Positions 40,897 to 49,095 of a DNA stretch of 64,000 nucleotides are shown here, in pieces; position 1 is the first letter of the stretch, and each line of letters opens with the position of its first letter. The stretch lies in the NCBI GenBank assembly GCA_964577255.1, contig CAZNYM010000002.1, positions 35,472 to 99,471 of the forward strand, in the 5' to 3' direction. The DNA is from Micavibrio_C sp964577255 (GTDB lineage: Bacteria; Pseudomonadota; Alphaproteobacteria; Micavibrionales; Micavibrionaceae). Position numbers and translations under genes: made by a program. A model generated the notes under the pieces. It searched no databases. It was given only the letters and a program-made list of their open reading frames with translations, and had not been told where the DNA came from.

Positions 40897-42047
40897 CTCA
40901 CCAGCACCACACGGTTGCCCGGCAGGCGCGAAAGCCGCCCGGCCAGTTCCAGTTCGATGACCGCCACCTGCACCGCCGCGACCGGCAGCCCGGCAGCGCG
41001 TACCAGCTCGTCGACCTGCACCGGCGCGAGCGAAAGGGCCGCCAGCAGTTCTGCACGCACCTGCGCCGCGTCGTCCTCGCTGAAGGCGCCCTGCCCGCCG
41101 TCGGACAGGAACGCATCGCTCTCTTGCGCGGCGGGCACCGGGTGTCCGGCGCCGAAGGTCTGCATCGCTTCCAGCACATCCATCGCCCCGCGCACCAGGA
41201 TCGCGCCTTCGCGGATCAGATGGTTGGGCCCTTCCGCGCGTGGATCAAGCGGATGCCCGGGCACGGCGTACACGTCGCGCCCCTGTTCGCCCGCCAGGCG
41301 CGCGGTGATCAGCGAGCCCGAGCGCATCGTCGCCTCCACCACCACCACGCCCTGCGACAGGCCGGAGATGATCCGGTTGCGGCGGGGGAAGCTCTGGGCG
41401 AAGGGCTCCTGGCCGAACGGGCTTTCGGCGACGATCAACCCGCCGTCTCCGCTGATACGGGCGTATAGGTCCTTGTTCTCGGGCGGATAGATCACGTCGA
41501 TGCCACCCGCCACCACGGCTATGGTGCCGGTCGCAAGCGACCCCGTGTGCGCGGCGGTGTCGATGCCGCGCGCCAGGCCTGAAACTACCGCCACGCCGGC
41601 GCGGCCCAGATCCTGCGCCATCCTTTCCGTGAACTTGCGCCCGTTGAGCGAAGCGTTGCGCGAGCCGACCACGCCGATGCATGGACGCGCGCACAATCCG
41701 GCGTCGCCCAGAACGCTGATGACAGGCGGCGCGTCGTCGAGCGCGGCCAGCGACAGAGGATAAGCCTCCTCGCCCGCGCAGATCATCGAACCACCCGCCT
41801 TGGTCAGGCCCTCATATTCACGCGCGGCTTCGTCGGCCGGGATCACGCGCAGCGGCCGCCGCGCGCCACCCTGCCGGGACAGGTCGGGGATCTTCTCAAG
41901 CGCCTTGCGCGCGGTGCCGTAAAGCCCAAGCAGCCGGTAAAACGTGACGGGGCCCACATTCTCGCTGCGGCACAGGCGCAGCCATTCGATCTTCTCCTGG
42001 GGGCTGAAAATCCGGCCGGCGGTGGGGGTGAGAGCAGCAGGCTTCAT
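40893..42047 (-). CDS. dprA: DNA processing protein DprA
   Basis: Loads RecA on single-stranded DNA taken up during transformation. 384 aa. An N-terminal SAM-like region (EWLRLCRSENVGPVTFYRLLG) precedes the extended Rossmann domain with VGSRNASLNGRKF, SGLARGIDTAAHTGSL, VAGGIDVIYPPENKDLY and SFPRRNRIISGLS. A C-terminal winged helix (QVDELVRAAGLPVAAVQVAVIELELAG, cited in part) completes the family layout. It overlaps plsY by 4 bp, a common alphaproteobacterial pair. The pilus-like machine in this window could in principle take part in uptake, but no ComEA/ComEC is visible. Confidence 0.95.
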   Translation of the reverse strand: MKPAALTPTAGRIFSPQEKIEWLRLCRSENVGPVTFYRLLGLYGTARKALEKIPDLSRQGGARRPLRVIPADEAAREYEGLTKAGGSMICAGEEAYPLSLAALDDAPPVISVLGDAGLCARPCIGVVGSRNASLNGRKFTERMAQDLGRAGVAVVSGLARGIDTAAHTGSLATGTIAVVAGGIDVIYPPENKDLYARISGDGGLIVAESPFGQEPFAQSFPRRNRIISGLSQGVVVVEATMRSGSLITARLAGEQGRDVYAVPGHPLDPRAEGPNHLIREGAILVRGAMDVLEAMQTFGAGHPVPAAQESDAFLSDGGQGAFSEDDAAQVRAELLAALSLAPVQVDELVRAAGLPVAAVQVAVIELELAGRLSRLPGNRVVLVS

Positions 42048-42694
42048 TCTTTCTTCTTCCCGATCTTGGGTTCCTCGCCCCGGCGCAGCCGCCCGATATT
42101 GGCGCGGTGGGTGTAGAACACAAGCGCGGCCATCATGGCAAAAGCGATCATGATGATTTCACTTTCTCCACCCAGGGTCGCAAGCGCAGGCGACATGGCC
42201 AGCGCCGTAAGCGCCGAAAGAGAGGAATAGCGGAAAAAATACGCCATCAACAGCCAGGCGCCGCACGCCAGAATACCCGCCAGAGGGTTGATCGCCATCA
42301 TGATCCCGAGCGTCGTCGCCACGCCCTTGCCCCCCTTAAACCTCAGCCATACGGGAAACACATGGCCCAGCACGGCGGCCATGCCCGCTCCCGCCATCAG
42401 CAAATCACGATCGAACGGTGAGGTGCAGCGGTCACAATTGACCTCACACACGAAATAGCTACAGTCGATAAAATAATATTGCACACAAAGGATCGCCACC
42501 GCCCCCTTGACCCCGTCGAGCAGCAGCGTGGCCGCCGCCAGCTTCTTGTTGCCCAGGCGCAGCACGTTGGTGGCGCCGATATTGCCCGACCCGACCGCGC
42601 GGATGTCACCGTAACCGGCAAAGCGCGTCAGCAGCAGACCAAACGGAATGGTCCCCAGAAGATAGGATCCGGCAAGCGCGATAAGATATTCCAT
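42044..42694 (-). CDS. plsY: Acyl-phosphate glycerol-3-phosphate acyltransferase PlsY, with Cys-rich insertion
   Basis: Membrane enzyme that makes lysophosphatidic acid from acyl phosphate and glycerol-3-phosphate. Start ATG 42694 (MEYLIALAGS) gives 216 aa; a longer open frame is shadow. Family motifs are GSGNIGATNVLR, FPVWLRFKGGKGVATTLG and THRANIGRL. Odd feature: between the second and third helices, about residues 68-95, is an unusual insertion with five or six Cys (CVQYYFIDCSYFVCEVNCDRC). It may bind a metal or form disulfides in the periplasmic loop. Coupled to dprA. Confidence 0.94.
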   Translation of the reverse strand: MEYLIALAGSYLLGTIPFGLLLTRFAGYGDIRAVGSGNIGATNVLRLGNKKLAAATLLLDGVKGAVAILCVQYYFIDCSYFVCEVNCDRCTSPFDRDLLMAGAGMAAVLGHVFPVWLRFKGGKGVATTLGIMMAINPLAGILACGAWLLMAYFFRYSSLSALTALAMSPALATLGGESEIIMIAFAMMAALVFYTHRANIGRLRRGEEPKIGKKKE

Positions 42695-42863
42695 GCCCTT
42701 GATTAGTCTTGAATTTCCCTGGCGCGTCAAGCGCTCCGCAAAATTGCCGTAAAGCCTCTCCACAGTAACGGCCGCGCCGCAAAAGAAACTTTTTGGCGTG
42801 ACATTACAAATGTTTAGGGGCAAGATGCCCGGCATCCCGCAATCAGCCCCCAGGGAAAAGTGG

Positions 42864-43580
42864 ATGAGTATCTCCGTCGTGATACCGGCCTGCAACGAAG
42901 CGGAAAGCATCGTCGTTCTGATCGACGAGATCACGGCTGCCGCGTGCGCCTTCCCGCTGCAGGAAATTGTCGTCGTCGACGACGGCAGCGACGATTCCAT
43001 GCCGGCGCTGCTGGCTGAAAAGAAAAAATCCTGCCCGCCTTTGCGCGTCATCCGCCACACCGTCCGCAGCGGCCAGAGCACGGCGACCTGGACCGGCATT
43101 AACAACGCGCGCGGAACGCTGATCGTCACCATGGACGGCGACGGCCAGAATGATCCCGCCGACATCGGCCTCCTGCACAAGGAATATCTCGGCCGCGGCC
43201 AGGGCAAAATCGCCGTCTGTGGCCAGCGCCACAAGCGGCAGGACAATTTCCTGCGCCGGCTATCCTCGCGCGTGGCAAACAAGGTGCGCGCCGCCATCCT
43301 TCAGGACGGCGTGCGCGATACCGGCTGCAGCCTCAAGCTGTTCCGGCGCGAGGATTATCTGCTCCTGCCGTTCTTCAACCACCAGCACCGCTTCCTACCC
43401 GCTCTGCTCAAGGGCAAGGGCGTGGCGCTATATCTGGTCGATGTCGGCCACCGCCCGCGCCTGCGCGGCGTGTCCAAATACGGCCTGTGGGACCGGCTGT
43501 GGGTCGGGATTGCCGATCTGTTCGGCGTCCGCTGGCTGCTCGCGCGCACCAAACCCTTTCCCGAGGTGAAGGAACCATGA
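42864..43580 (+). CDS. Family 2 glycosyltransferase, polyprenyl-phosphate sugar synthase-like
   Basis: 238 aa from ATG 42864 (MSISVVIPACNEAESI), preceded by AGGGAAAAG; an earlier in-frame ATG lacks a good site. GT-A fold with VVIPACNE, VVVDDGSDD and the metal-binding MDGDGQNDP, as in dolichol/undecaprenyl-phosphate mannose or Ara4N transferases (ArnC/DPM1). RDTGCSLKLFRRE and the HHRFLP-like NHQHRFLPALL follow. It lacks the C-terminal membrane helices of ArnC. First gene of a coupled three-gene operon; it likely charges undecaprenyl phosphate with the sugar used by the third gene. Confidence 0.88.
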   Translation: MSISVVIPACNEAESIVVLIDEITAAACAFPLQEIVVVDDGSDDSMPALLAEKKKSCPPLRVIRHTVRSGQSTATWTGINNARGTLIVTMDGDGQNDPADIGLLHKEYLGRGQGKIAVCGQRHKRQDNFLRRLSSRVANKVRAAILQDGVRDTGCSLKLFRREDYLLLPFFNHQHRFLPALLKGKGVALYLVDVGHRPRLRGVSKYGLWDRLWVGIADLFGVRWLLARTKPFPEVKEP

Positions 43581-43894
43581 CGATCTTTGGATTCAATATC
43601 GACGCCGAGCATATCTGGCTCGCGATAGGCTTCGGCGGCCAGGCCTTGTTCTCCATGCGCTTCCTGGTGCAGTGGATCGCTTCCGAAAAGCGTGGCGAGA
43701 GCATCATTCCGCTGGCTTTCTGGTATTTCAGCATCGCGGGCGCGCTGATCCTCTTCACTTACGCCATGTACCGCCAGGACCCCGTGTTCATCGTCGCGCA
43801 ATCGACCGGCATCATTATCTACAGCCGCAACCTCTATCTGATCCACCGCAAGAAAAAACTTGAGAAGCAAAGCGGGGGCGTGGCCGCGTCATGA
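43577..43894 (+). CDS. LpxB-N-terminal-like (LABN) membrane protein
   Basis: 105 aa, ATGA-coupled to the genes before and after. Three hydrophobic helices: about 12-28 (IWLAIGFGGQALFSMRF), 47-64 (AFWYFSIAGALILFTYA) and 70-88 (VFIVAQSTGIIIYSRNL). The motif FLVQWIASEKRGESIIPLAFW belongs to the lipid-A-disaccharide-synthase N-terminal-like domain, a small PQ-loop-like unit often next to polyprenyl-sugar transferases. It probably helps flip or present the lipid-linked sugar. Function is inferred from context. Confidence 0.85.
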   Translation: MTIFGFNIDAEHIWLAIGFGGQALFSMRFLVQWIASEKRGESIIPLAFWYFSIAGALILFTYAMYRQDPVFIVAQSTGIIIYSRNLYLIHRKKKLEKQSGGVAAS

Positions 43895-45498
43895 AGCTGC
43901 CCGGGCCGTTTCCTACCCTGCTCTGGGGCGCCGTGGCCCTGTGGACGGGCTTTTGGCTCCTGACCGCGCTTCTGATGCCGGCGCTGCCGGTCGACGAGAC
44001 GCGCTATCTCACCGTCGCGTGGGAAATGCGCCAGGCGGGCGAATGGTTCCTCCTCAGCATGAACGGCGCGCCCTACTCGCACAAGCCGCCGTTGCTGTTC
44101 TGGCTCATCAATCTGGTCTGGAGCGTGGGCGGGACCGAAATCGGCGTGGCCCGCCTCGTGCCCCTGCTCGCGACGCTCACCGTGCTCGGCTTTACCTACG
44201 CACTCGGCCGTGCGTTTTATCCTGACAAAAAGAACGTGGCGCTTTACGCCGCGCTGATGCTAATGGCGATGCCTCCTTTCATGATCTACGGCACCCTCAT
44301 CATGTTCGATTTCCTGCTCGCCGCCTGCGTCGCGGGCGGCATGCTGGCGCTGTGGCGCGCCTTCGCCACGCAGGATTTGCACTGCTGGCTGCTGTTCGGC
44401 CTCGCCATGGGGCTGGGCGCGCTCGCCAAGGGGCCGGTGATCCTTTTTCACCTGATGCCCGCGGCGTTGCTTCTGCCGCTTGCAGCCCGGTCTCTGGGTC
44501 ATCCGCTGCGCCTGGCGCGCTGGTACGCGGGCGCGCTGCTGGCCCTTGCCATCGCTTTCGCCATCGGCCTCGCCTGGGCCGTGCCGGCCGCGCTCAAGGG
44601 CGGGCCGGAATTCGCGCACATGCTGTTCTGGGGCCAGTCGGCCGGGCGCATGGTCAAGGCATTCGACCACGCCGAGCCGTGGTGGTTCTACCTCCCCTTC
44701 CTGCTGGTGTTCGTGCTGCCGTTTTTGTTCTGGGCGCCTTTCTGGCGCAGCCTCTCCGGCGCGCGCGCGGCCGATCCGGCCCTGCGTTTGCGCCTGGGGT
44801 TCCTCGCCTGCTGGGTGCTGCCGCCCTTGCTGCTCTTCACTCTGACGAGCGGCAAGCAGGTCCACTACCTGACGCCGCTGTTGCCGGGCTTTGCGCTCGC
44901 GCTGGCGCTGTTGCTCGCGCGTTACGAGGAACGGCAGGACGCGCCCGCGCGGCGCTTCGCCTTCCTGCTGCCCGCCGTGGCGGTACTTGCGTTGTTCATC
45001 GCCGGGCCGCACCTGCCCTTCATCCGCGATTCCTCCGACCGCGTGCTGCGCGAGATCTTCACCGCCATGCCCGCATGGCTGCCGCCGCTGGCGATCCTTG
45101 CCTGTTGCGCACTGATCCTGCGCTGGGGCCGTACGCTGGCGGGACAGCTTTTCAGCATGGTGGCGGCGATGACGATCGTCATGAGCGTGTTTGTCACCGG
45201 TGCCACGCACAAGGCTTTCCATCATTACGATCTGCGGCCGCTTGCCGCGGCGCTGCAGCCGTACAAGGATGGGCCGCTTGCCTACACACCGCGCTATGAG
45301 GCCGAGCTTGGCTATCTGGCGCGCATGGATAAGCCGTTCACAGTTCTTGCCCATCAGGAGCTTTCATCATGGCTGCGCGCCAACCCTGGCGGCATGGCGG
45401 TGGTCCGTTACCGCCCGCACGAGGACGTCAGCCATCTCAACATTGTCTTTTCCATCCCCTACCGCGCCGACCAGTTCATCGCCATCGTCAAACCCTGA
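43891..45498 (+). CDS. ArnT-like (GT83) lipid A glycosyltransferase
   Basis: 535 aa polytopic membrane protein. The first periplasmic loop has the catalytic-type sequence PVDETRYLTVAWEMRQAGEW followed by NGAPYSHKPPLLFW, closely like ArnT/PMT enzymes. About eleven further helices and a small C-terminal periplasmic domain follow. ArnT-type enzymes transfer a sugar from undecaprenyl phosphate to lipid A, changing surface charge. With the upstream GT2 and LABN genes it makes a complete modification set; the sugar (aminoarabinose, galactosamine, uronic acid or other) is not predictable. Ends 11 bp inside the convergent XRE gene. Confidence 0.9.
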   Translation: MKLPGPFPTLLWGAVALWTGFWLLTALLMPALPVDETRYLTVAWEMRQAGEWFLLSMNGAPYSHKPPLLFWLINLVWSVGGTEIGVARLVPLLATLTVLGFTYALGRAFYPDKKNVALYAALMLMAMPPFMIYGTLIMFDFLLAACVAGGMLALWRAFATQDLHCWLLFGLAMGLGALAKGPVILFHLMPAALLLPLAARSLGHPLRLARWYAGALLALAIAFAIGLAWAVPAALKGGPEFAHMLFWGQSAGRMVKAFDHAEPWWFYLPFLLVFVLPFLFWAPFWRSLSGARAADPALRLRLGFLACWVLPPLLLFTLTSGKQVHYLTPLLPGFALALALLLARYEERQDAPARRFAFLLPAVAVLALFIAGPHLPFIRDSSDRVLREIFTAMPAWLPPLAILACCALILRWGRTLAGQLFSMVAAMTIVMSVFVTGATHKAFHHYDLRPLAAALQPYKDGPLAYTPRYEAELGYLARMDKPFTVLAHQELSSWLRANPGGMAVVRYRPHEDVSHLNIVFSIPYRADQFIAIVKP

Positions 45499-45709
45499 AG
45501 AAATTTTCGTAAGGCATATTCAGGTAATGTTTGATGATATAAAGGCGCGCGGCTGAGAGACGATCGGCGCCGCTTTCATATTTCTGCACCTGCTGCCAGC
45601 TGACCTGCAGCACCTCCGCCACCTGCACAAGCGTCAGGGAACGCTTCAGACGCCATCTTTTCAGATTGCGGCCGATGCAGCAGTTGATCTGCGCTTCGTC
45701 AAACTTCAT
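45488..45709 (-). CDS. Small XRE-family helix-turn-helix regulator
   Basis: 73 aa. The HTH lies at about 14-66: IGRNLKRWRLKRSLTLVQVAEVLQVSWQQVQKYE, cited here in parts, ending in the canonical QVQKYESG and RLSAARLYIIKHYLN. It consists of a DNA-binding domain only. It is divergent from the S24-like repressor gene; the start lies 10 bases from a perfect operator-like palindrome at 45719-45739, so auto- or cross-regulation is likely. Its 3' end overlaps the ArnT-like gene by 11 bp. Confidence 0.88.
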   Translation of the reverse strand: MKFDEAQINCCIGRNLKRWRLKRSLTLVQVAEVLQVSWQQVQKYESGADRLSAARLYIIKHYLNMPYENFFRV

Positions 45710-45718
45710 ATACTCATG

Positions 45719-45739
45719 TTATTTCTATTTTAGAAATAA
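45719..45739. promoter_or_regulatory. Operator-like palindrome 1 between divergent regulators
   Basis: TTATTTCTA and TAGAAATAA are perfect 9-bp inverted repeats around TTT. The site is centred about 20 bp before the XRE start and about 70 bp before the S24-like start. An imperfect copy follows at 45748-45770. Confidence 0.7.
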
Positions 45740-45747
45740 TGCAATGT

Positions 45748-45770
45748 TTATTTTCCGATTTAGGAATATT
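45748..45770. promoter_or_regulatory. Operator-like palindrome 2, imperfect copy
   Basis: The 23 bases align with palindrome 1 around a shared ATTTAG core with TTATTT on the left and GAATA on the right. It overlaps the -35 TTGAAA of the promoter for the S24-like gene. The 29-bp start-to-start spacing puts it on nearly the same helix face as the first. Confidence 0.55.
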
Positions 45771-45795
45771 GAAAAAGAAAATTCCACGATAATAT
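45769..45795 (+). promoter_or_regulatory. Promoter for a probably leaderless mRNA
   Basis: TTGAAA (45769-45774) and TAATAT (45790-45795) with a 15-bp spacer precede the ATG at 45802. Transcription would begin at or within one or two bases of the ATG, and no Shine-Dalgarno is present (ATCGGCGC before ATG). The short spacer suggests a weak promoter. Confidence 0.5.
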
Positions 45796-45801
45796 CGGCG
45801 C

Positions 45802-46413
45802 ATGGACAGTACCTGGCTTAAAACACAACTGCGCCTTAACCCGCAGAAATCAAAAGCCGATCTCGCGCGTGCGCTTGATCTTCCTCCCTCGGCGATCAGC
45901 AAGATGCTGGCGGATGGGCGGCAGATCAAAGCCCAGGAATACGTGAGTATGCGAAAATTCTTCGGCCTGGCCGATAACGGGCCGGGCAGGCCCGTTATCG
46001 GCGGCGCGAATTACGTGCTGCGCCCTCTCGAAGATATCGGCGACGGCCGTACCAAACGACATAAACCTGTCAAGGAAGACCCCTGGATCATACCCGCCCG
46101 CCTGCTGAAGGGGCGCACCAAGGCCGAGGCGGAAAACATCCGCATCTTCTCGGTGCGCGACAACAGCATGAGCCCGCACTTCACCACCGGCGAGCATGTG
46201 CTGGTCGATCTTTCGGATAAAAAACCTTCGCCACCCGGATTCTTCGTCGTCTCCGACGGCCTCAATCCGATCATTCGCCAATGCGACATTGTGCCGCAGT
46301 CGCGCCCCGCGAGCGTGCGCCTGTCGGGCGGTGCCGGCGCGCCCTTTATCATGCCGCTGAAAAAAGCCGATATCACGGGCCGGGTGATCGCCAAGTTGCT
46401 GTGGCTGACCTGA
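45802..46413 (+). CDS. S24/CI-like repressor with Lys-to-Arg change at the catalytic dyad
   Basis: 203 aa. The N-terminal HTH (about 15-45) contains SKADLARALDLPPSAISKMLADG. The C-terminal S24 domain has IFSVRDNSMSPHFTTGEHVL with the nucleophile-type Ser, and ends DITGRVIAKLLWLT as in CI-type repressors. Where the family normally has VKRL, with the general-base Lys, this protein has IIRQCD, so self-cleavage is unlikely. It may sense through the domain without proteolysis. No phage genes flank it. Probably translated from a leaderless mRNA and controlled with the divergent XRE gene. Confidence 0.85.
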   Translation: MDSTWLKTQLRLNPQKSKADLARALDLPPSAISKMLADGRQIKAQEYVSMRKFFGLADNGPGRPVIGGANYVLRPLEDIGDGRTKRHKPVKEDPWIIPARLLKGRTKAEAENIRIFSVRDNSMSPHFTTGEHVLVDLSDKKPSPPGFFVVSDGLNPIIRQCDIVPQSRPASVRLSGGAGAPFIMPLKKADITGRVIAKLLWLT

Positions 46414-46418
46414 AATAA

Positions 46419-46444
46419 AAAGAGCGCCGCAAAGGGCGCTCTTT
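46419..46444. terminator. Bidirectional terminator between the S24-like gene and rpmG
   Basis: AGAGCGCC (46421-46428) pairs with GGCGCTCT (46435-46442). A-runs precede and TTTT follows on the plus strand, with the mirror arrangement on the minus strand. It can end both convergent transcripts. Confidence 0.85.
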
Positions 46445-46464
46445 TCGAATTCCATGAAGAACAA

Positions 46465-46674
46465 TCAGTTCTTCTTCGAGGGCGGCATCTTCTTCTCTTC
46501 GAACAGAACATGGGCGCCCTTCTTGCCCGTCTTGGCGTTCACGGCCCAGGGATCGTACTTCATCATCTTGAGTTTTTCGGTCTTGGTCCGGGGATTTTTG
46601 GTGGTGTAGTAGCGGAAGCCGGTCTTGGCCGAGCTTTCCAGCCGGATCTTCATGGCGACGCCTTTTTTAGCCAT
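46465..46674 (-). CDS. rpmG: 50S ribosomal protein L33
   Basis: 69 aa. AKKGVAMKIRLESSAKTGFRYYTTKNPRTKTEKLKMMKYDP, seen in parts here, is typical L33: the SSAKTGFRYYTTKN and KYDPWAVN segments. No Cys, so the Zn-independent (C-minus) form, expected in alphaproteobacteria. The tail HVLFEEKKMPPSKKN is slightly longer than in E. coli. It ends before a bidirectional terminator; its own promoter would be in the 100-bp gap before rnr. Confidence 0.95.
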   Translation of the reverse strand: MAKKGVAMKIRLESSAKTGFRYYTTKNPRTKTEKLKMMKYDPWAVNAKTGKKGAHVLFEEKKMPPSKKN

Positions 46675-46775
46675 AGCGGTAACCTCTTGTAAGGCAAGGG
46701 ATTTTCTGCGTTCCCTCGCGCGGTCAAAGCGGGATCAGGGGCGTAATCTAAGGATTTTCCCGGAAAAGTCAAGAA

Positions 46776-49061
46776 TTACGGGCGCTTACCCCGGGGACCG
46801 CTTTTGCGCCCACCGCCGCGTCCCTCTTTGTACCCGCCTTTGTGTCCGCCTTTACCGTGCCGGGCGGCGTTCTTGCCCGGCCTGTCGCGGCGATCCCGGG
46901 GCGGCAGGCGCGGCGCAGGCATGTTCAGGCCGGGAATGTCGGCGCCGAACTCATCGGCGGTCGAGAACACCAGGCTGCCAGTCGCCACCTCCGCCTCGAC
47001 CAGCACGACGTCAAGCCGCGCCCCCAGGCGGTAAAGTCGGCCCGTGTGCCGCCCGACCAGTGCGTGCTGGGCCTCAATATGATCGTAATAATCATGCGGC
47101 AGGCTGCGCATGGGGATGATGCCGTCGGCGCCGCCCTCGTCCACGCGCACGAACAGGCCAAAGCGCGTCACCCCGGCGATGCGCGCGGAAAAACGCGCAC
47201 CCCGGCGTTCCGACAGGAATAACGTCGTGAAGCGGTCGACCGCCGCACGTTCGGCTTCCATGCTGCGGCGCTCGGTCTCCGAGATATGCAGCGCCATTTC
47301 CTCGAGCCGCAGCGCCTCGCCCTCGTCCAACCCGCCAACGCCGAAACCGTAGGCGCGCACCAAGCTGCGATGCACCAGCAGGTCGGCATAACGGCGGATC
47401 GGCGAGGTAAAATGCGCATAACGCCGCAGCGCCAGACCGAAATGCCCGTCATTCTCGGGATCGTAACGCGCCTGGCTTTGCGTGCGCAGGATTACCTCGC
47501 TGATGATGGCGCTGTGCGGCGTGGTCGCGGCTTTGTGCAGGATCTGGTTGATCTGCGCCGGCTCGCGCACGTTGCCCTTGGGAAGGCTCAGGCCGAAGGC
47601 GTCCAGGAACTCGCGCACTGATTCAAGCCGTTCGGGATCGGGCCGCTCGTGCACACGATAGACGCAGGGTGCCTTTTTATCCTCGAGCCCCTGCGCCGCC
47701 GCGACGTTGGCCAAGATCATGAATTCCTCGATCAACTTATGCGAATCGAGCCGGTCGCGCAGCTTCACGCCGGTCATGCGGTTTTTTTCGTCGACCACGA
47801 TCTTGCGCTCGGGCAGATCGAGGTCAAGCGCCCCGCGCCGTGCCCGCGCCTTCCACAGCACATCATACGCCGCGTAAAGGGGGGCAATGACGCTGTCCAT
47901 CAGCGGACGCGTGGTCTCATCGACCATGCCATCGCGCGCCGCCTGCGCCTGCTCGTAGGTCAGCCGCGCGACCGAGCGCATCAACCCGCGCGCGAACTTG
48001 TAGCGCTTTAAGGTCCCGTTTTCATCGATCCACAGATGCACCGCCAGCGTGGCGCGATTCTCGTGCGGGCGCAGCGAGCACAGATCGTTCGAGAGTTTTT
48101 CCGGCAGCATCGGCACGACCATGTCGGGGAAATAGGTCGAATTGCCGCGACGGTAGGCCTCGCGGTCGAGCGGCGTGCCCGGTTGCACGTAATAAGAAAC
48201 ATCGGCGATCGCAACGATCAAATGAAAACCCGCGCCATCCTTCTCCGCGAACACCGCGTCGTCGAAATCGCGGGCGTCGATTCCATCGATGGTGACGAGC
48301 GGCACCGCGCGTAAATCTTCACGGTCACCCAAGGCGGGAATGCCCATGCCTTCCGCCTCTTTGATGACAGCGGCGGGGAAATCGGGGCGGATGCCCGCGG
48401 CCTGCATCGCCATAGGGCTTATGATGCGCGGATCGTCTTCGCGCCCCAGCACCTGCAGGATGCGCCCCTTGCGCACATCCAGGTTGCGGCTGGGTTGTAC
48501 TTCGGCCACGCAGATGTCACCCTCGCGGGCGTTCATCAGGTCGTGCGCGGGAATTTCAAGCTCGAACTTCACCTTGCGGTCTGTGGGTTTGAGGCGGTAG
48601 CCGCGCGGCGTGCGCATCAGCAGGCCCAGAATCCGTGCCTCGGGCGCGTCGACCGCGCGGATGATCTCGGCGCGATAAATCCTTCCGCTGACATGCATCA
48701 CGCGGGCGAGCGCTCGGCTGCCGGGTTTCAGGTCGTGATGCCCCTTGCGCGGCGGCGCCACCTCGATGCGGGCGCGTTCTTCTATGTCCTGCCCGGGCTC
48801 GGCCGGCCGCGCCAGCAGGTCACCGTCGGGATCAAGCGCCGTGATCTCAATCACGACCGTGCGCTCAAGACGGCCCGGCAGGCCGTAAACCTGTCCCGGC
48901 TGCTTGACGATGCGCCCGGATTTTTCAAGATCGCGCAGAATGTCCTTGAGCGCGATGCGCTCGTCGCCGGTGACGCCGAAGGCTTCGGCGATCTGGCGCT
49001 TGGTCAAAGGCTCGGGGCTTTCGGAGAGATAGGAAAGAATGTCGTCGGGGGAAAGGTTCAT
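46776..49061 (-). CDS. rnr: Ribonuclease R
   Basis: 3'-5' exoribonuclease that degrades structured RNA. ATG 49061 follows GGGGGAAC and gives 761 aa. An N-terminal winged helix (LTKRQIAEAFGVTGDERIALKD) is followed by cold-shock-like domains and the RNB catalytic domain with IDGIDARDFDDAVFAE (metal-binding Asp cluster) and ADVSYYVQPGTPLD. YAHFTSPIRRYADLLVHR is present, then an S1 domain and a Lys/Gly/Arg-rich tail (KGGHKGGYKEGRGGG). Length and order match the family. Confidence 0.97.
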   Translation of the reverse strand: MNLSPDDILSYLSESPEPLTKRQIAEAFGVTGDERIALKDILRDLEKSGRIVKQPGQVYGLPGRLERTVVIEITALDPDGDLLARPAEPGQDIEERARIEVAPPRKGHHDLKPGSRALARVMHVSGRIYRAEIIRAVDAPEARILGLLMRTPRGYRLKPTDRKVKFELEIPAHDLMNAREGDICVAEVQPSRNLDVRKGRILQVLGREDDPRIISPMAMQAAGIRPDFPAAVIKEAEGMGIPALGDREDLRAVPLVTIDGIDARDFDDAVFAEKDGAGFHLIVAIADVSYYVQPGTPLDREAYRRGNSTYFPDMVVPMLPEKLSNDLCSLRPHENRATLAVHLWIDENGTLKRYKFARGLMRSVARLTYEQAQAARDGMVDETTRPLMDSVIAPLYAAYDVLWKARARRGALDLDLPERKIVVDEKNRMTGVKLRDRLDSHKLIEEFMILANVAAAQGLEDKKAPCVYRVHERPDPERLESVREFLDAFGLSLPKGNVREPAQINQILHKAATTPHSAIISEVILRTQSQARYDPENDGHFGLALRRYAHFTSPIRRYADLLVHRSLVRAYGFGVGGLDEGEALRLEEMALHISETERRSMEAERAAVDRFTTLFLSERRGARFSARIAGVTRFGLFVRVDEGGADGIIPMRSLPHDYYDHIEAQHALVGRHTGRLYRLGARLDVVLVEAEVATGSLVFSTADEFGADIPGLNMPAPRLPPRDRRDRPGKNAARHGKGGHKGGYKEGRGGGRKSGPRGKRP

Positions 49062-49095
49062 GTTCCCCCGACTGTACAGCATAAATCCGCGCTTG

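Noticed and set aside
45488..46413. Prophage remnant
   Set aside because: The XRE and S24-like genes are the only phage-like features; flanks are lipid A, rpmG and rnr genes, with no integrase, structural gene or att repeat seen.
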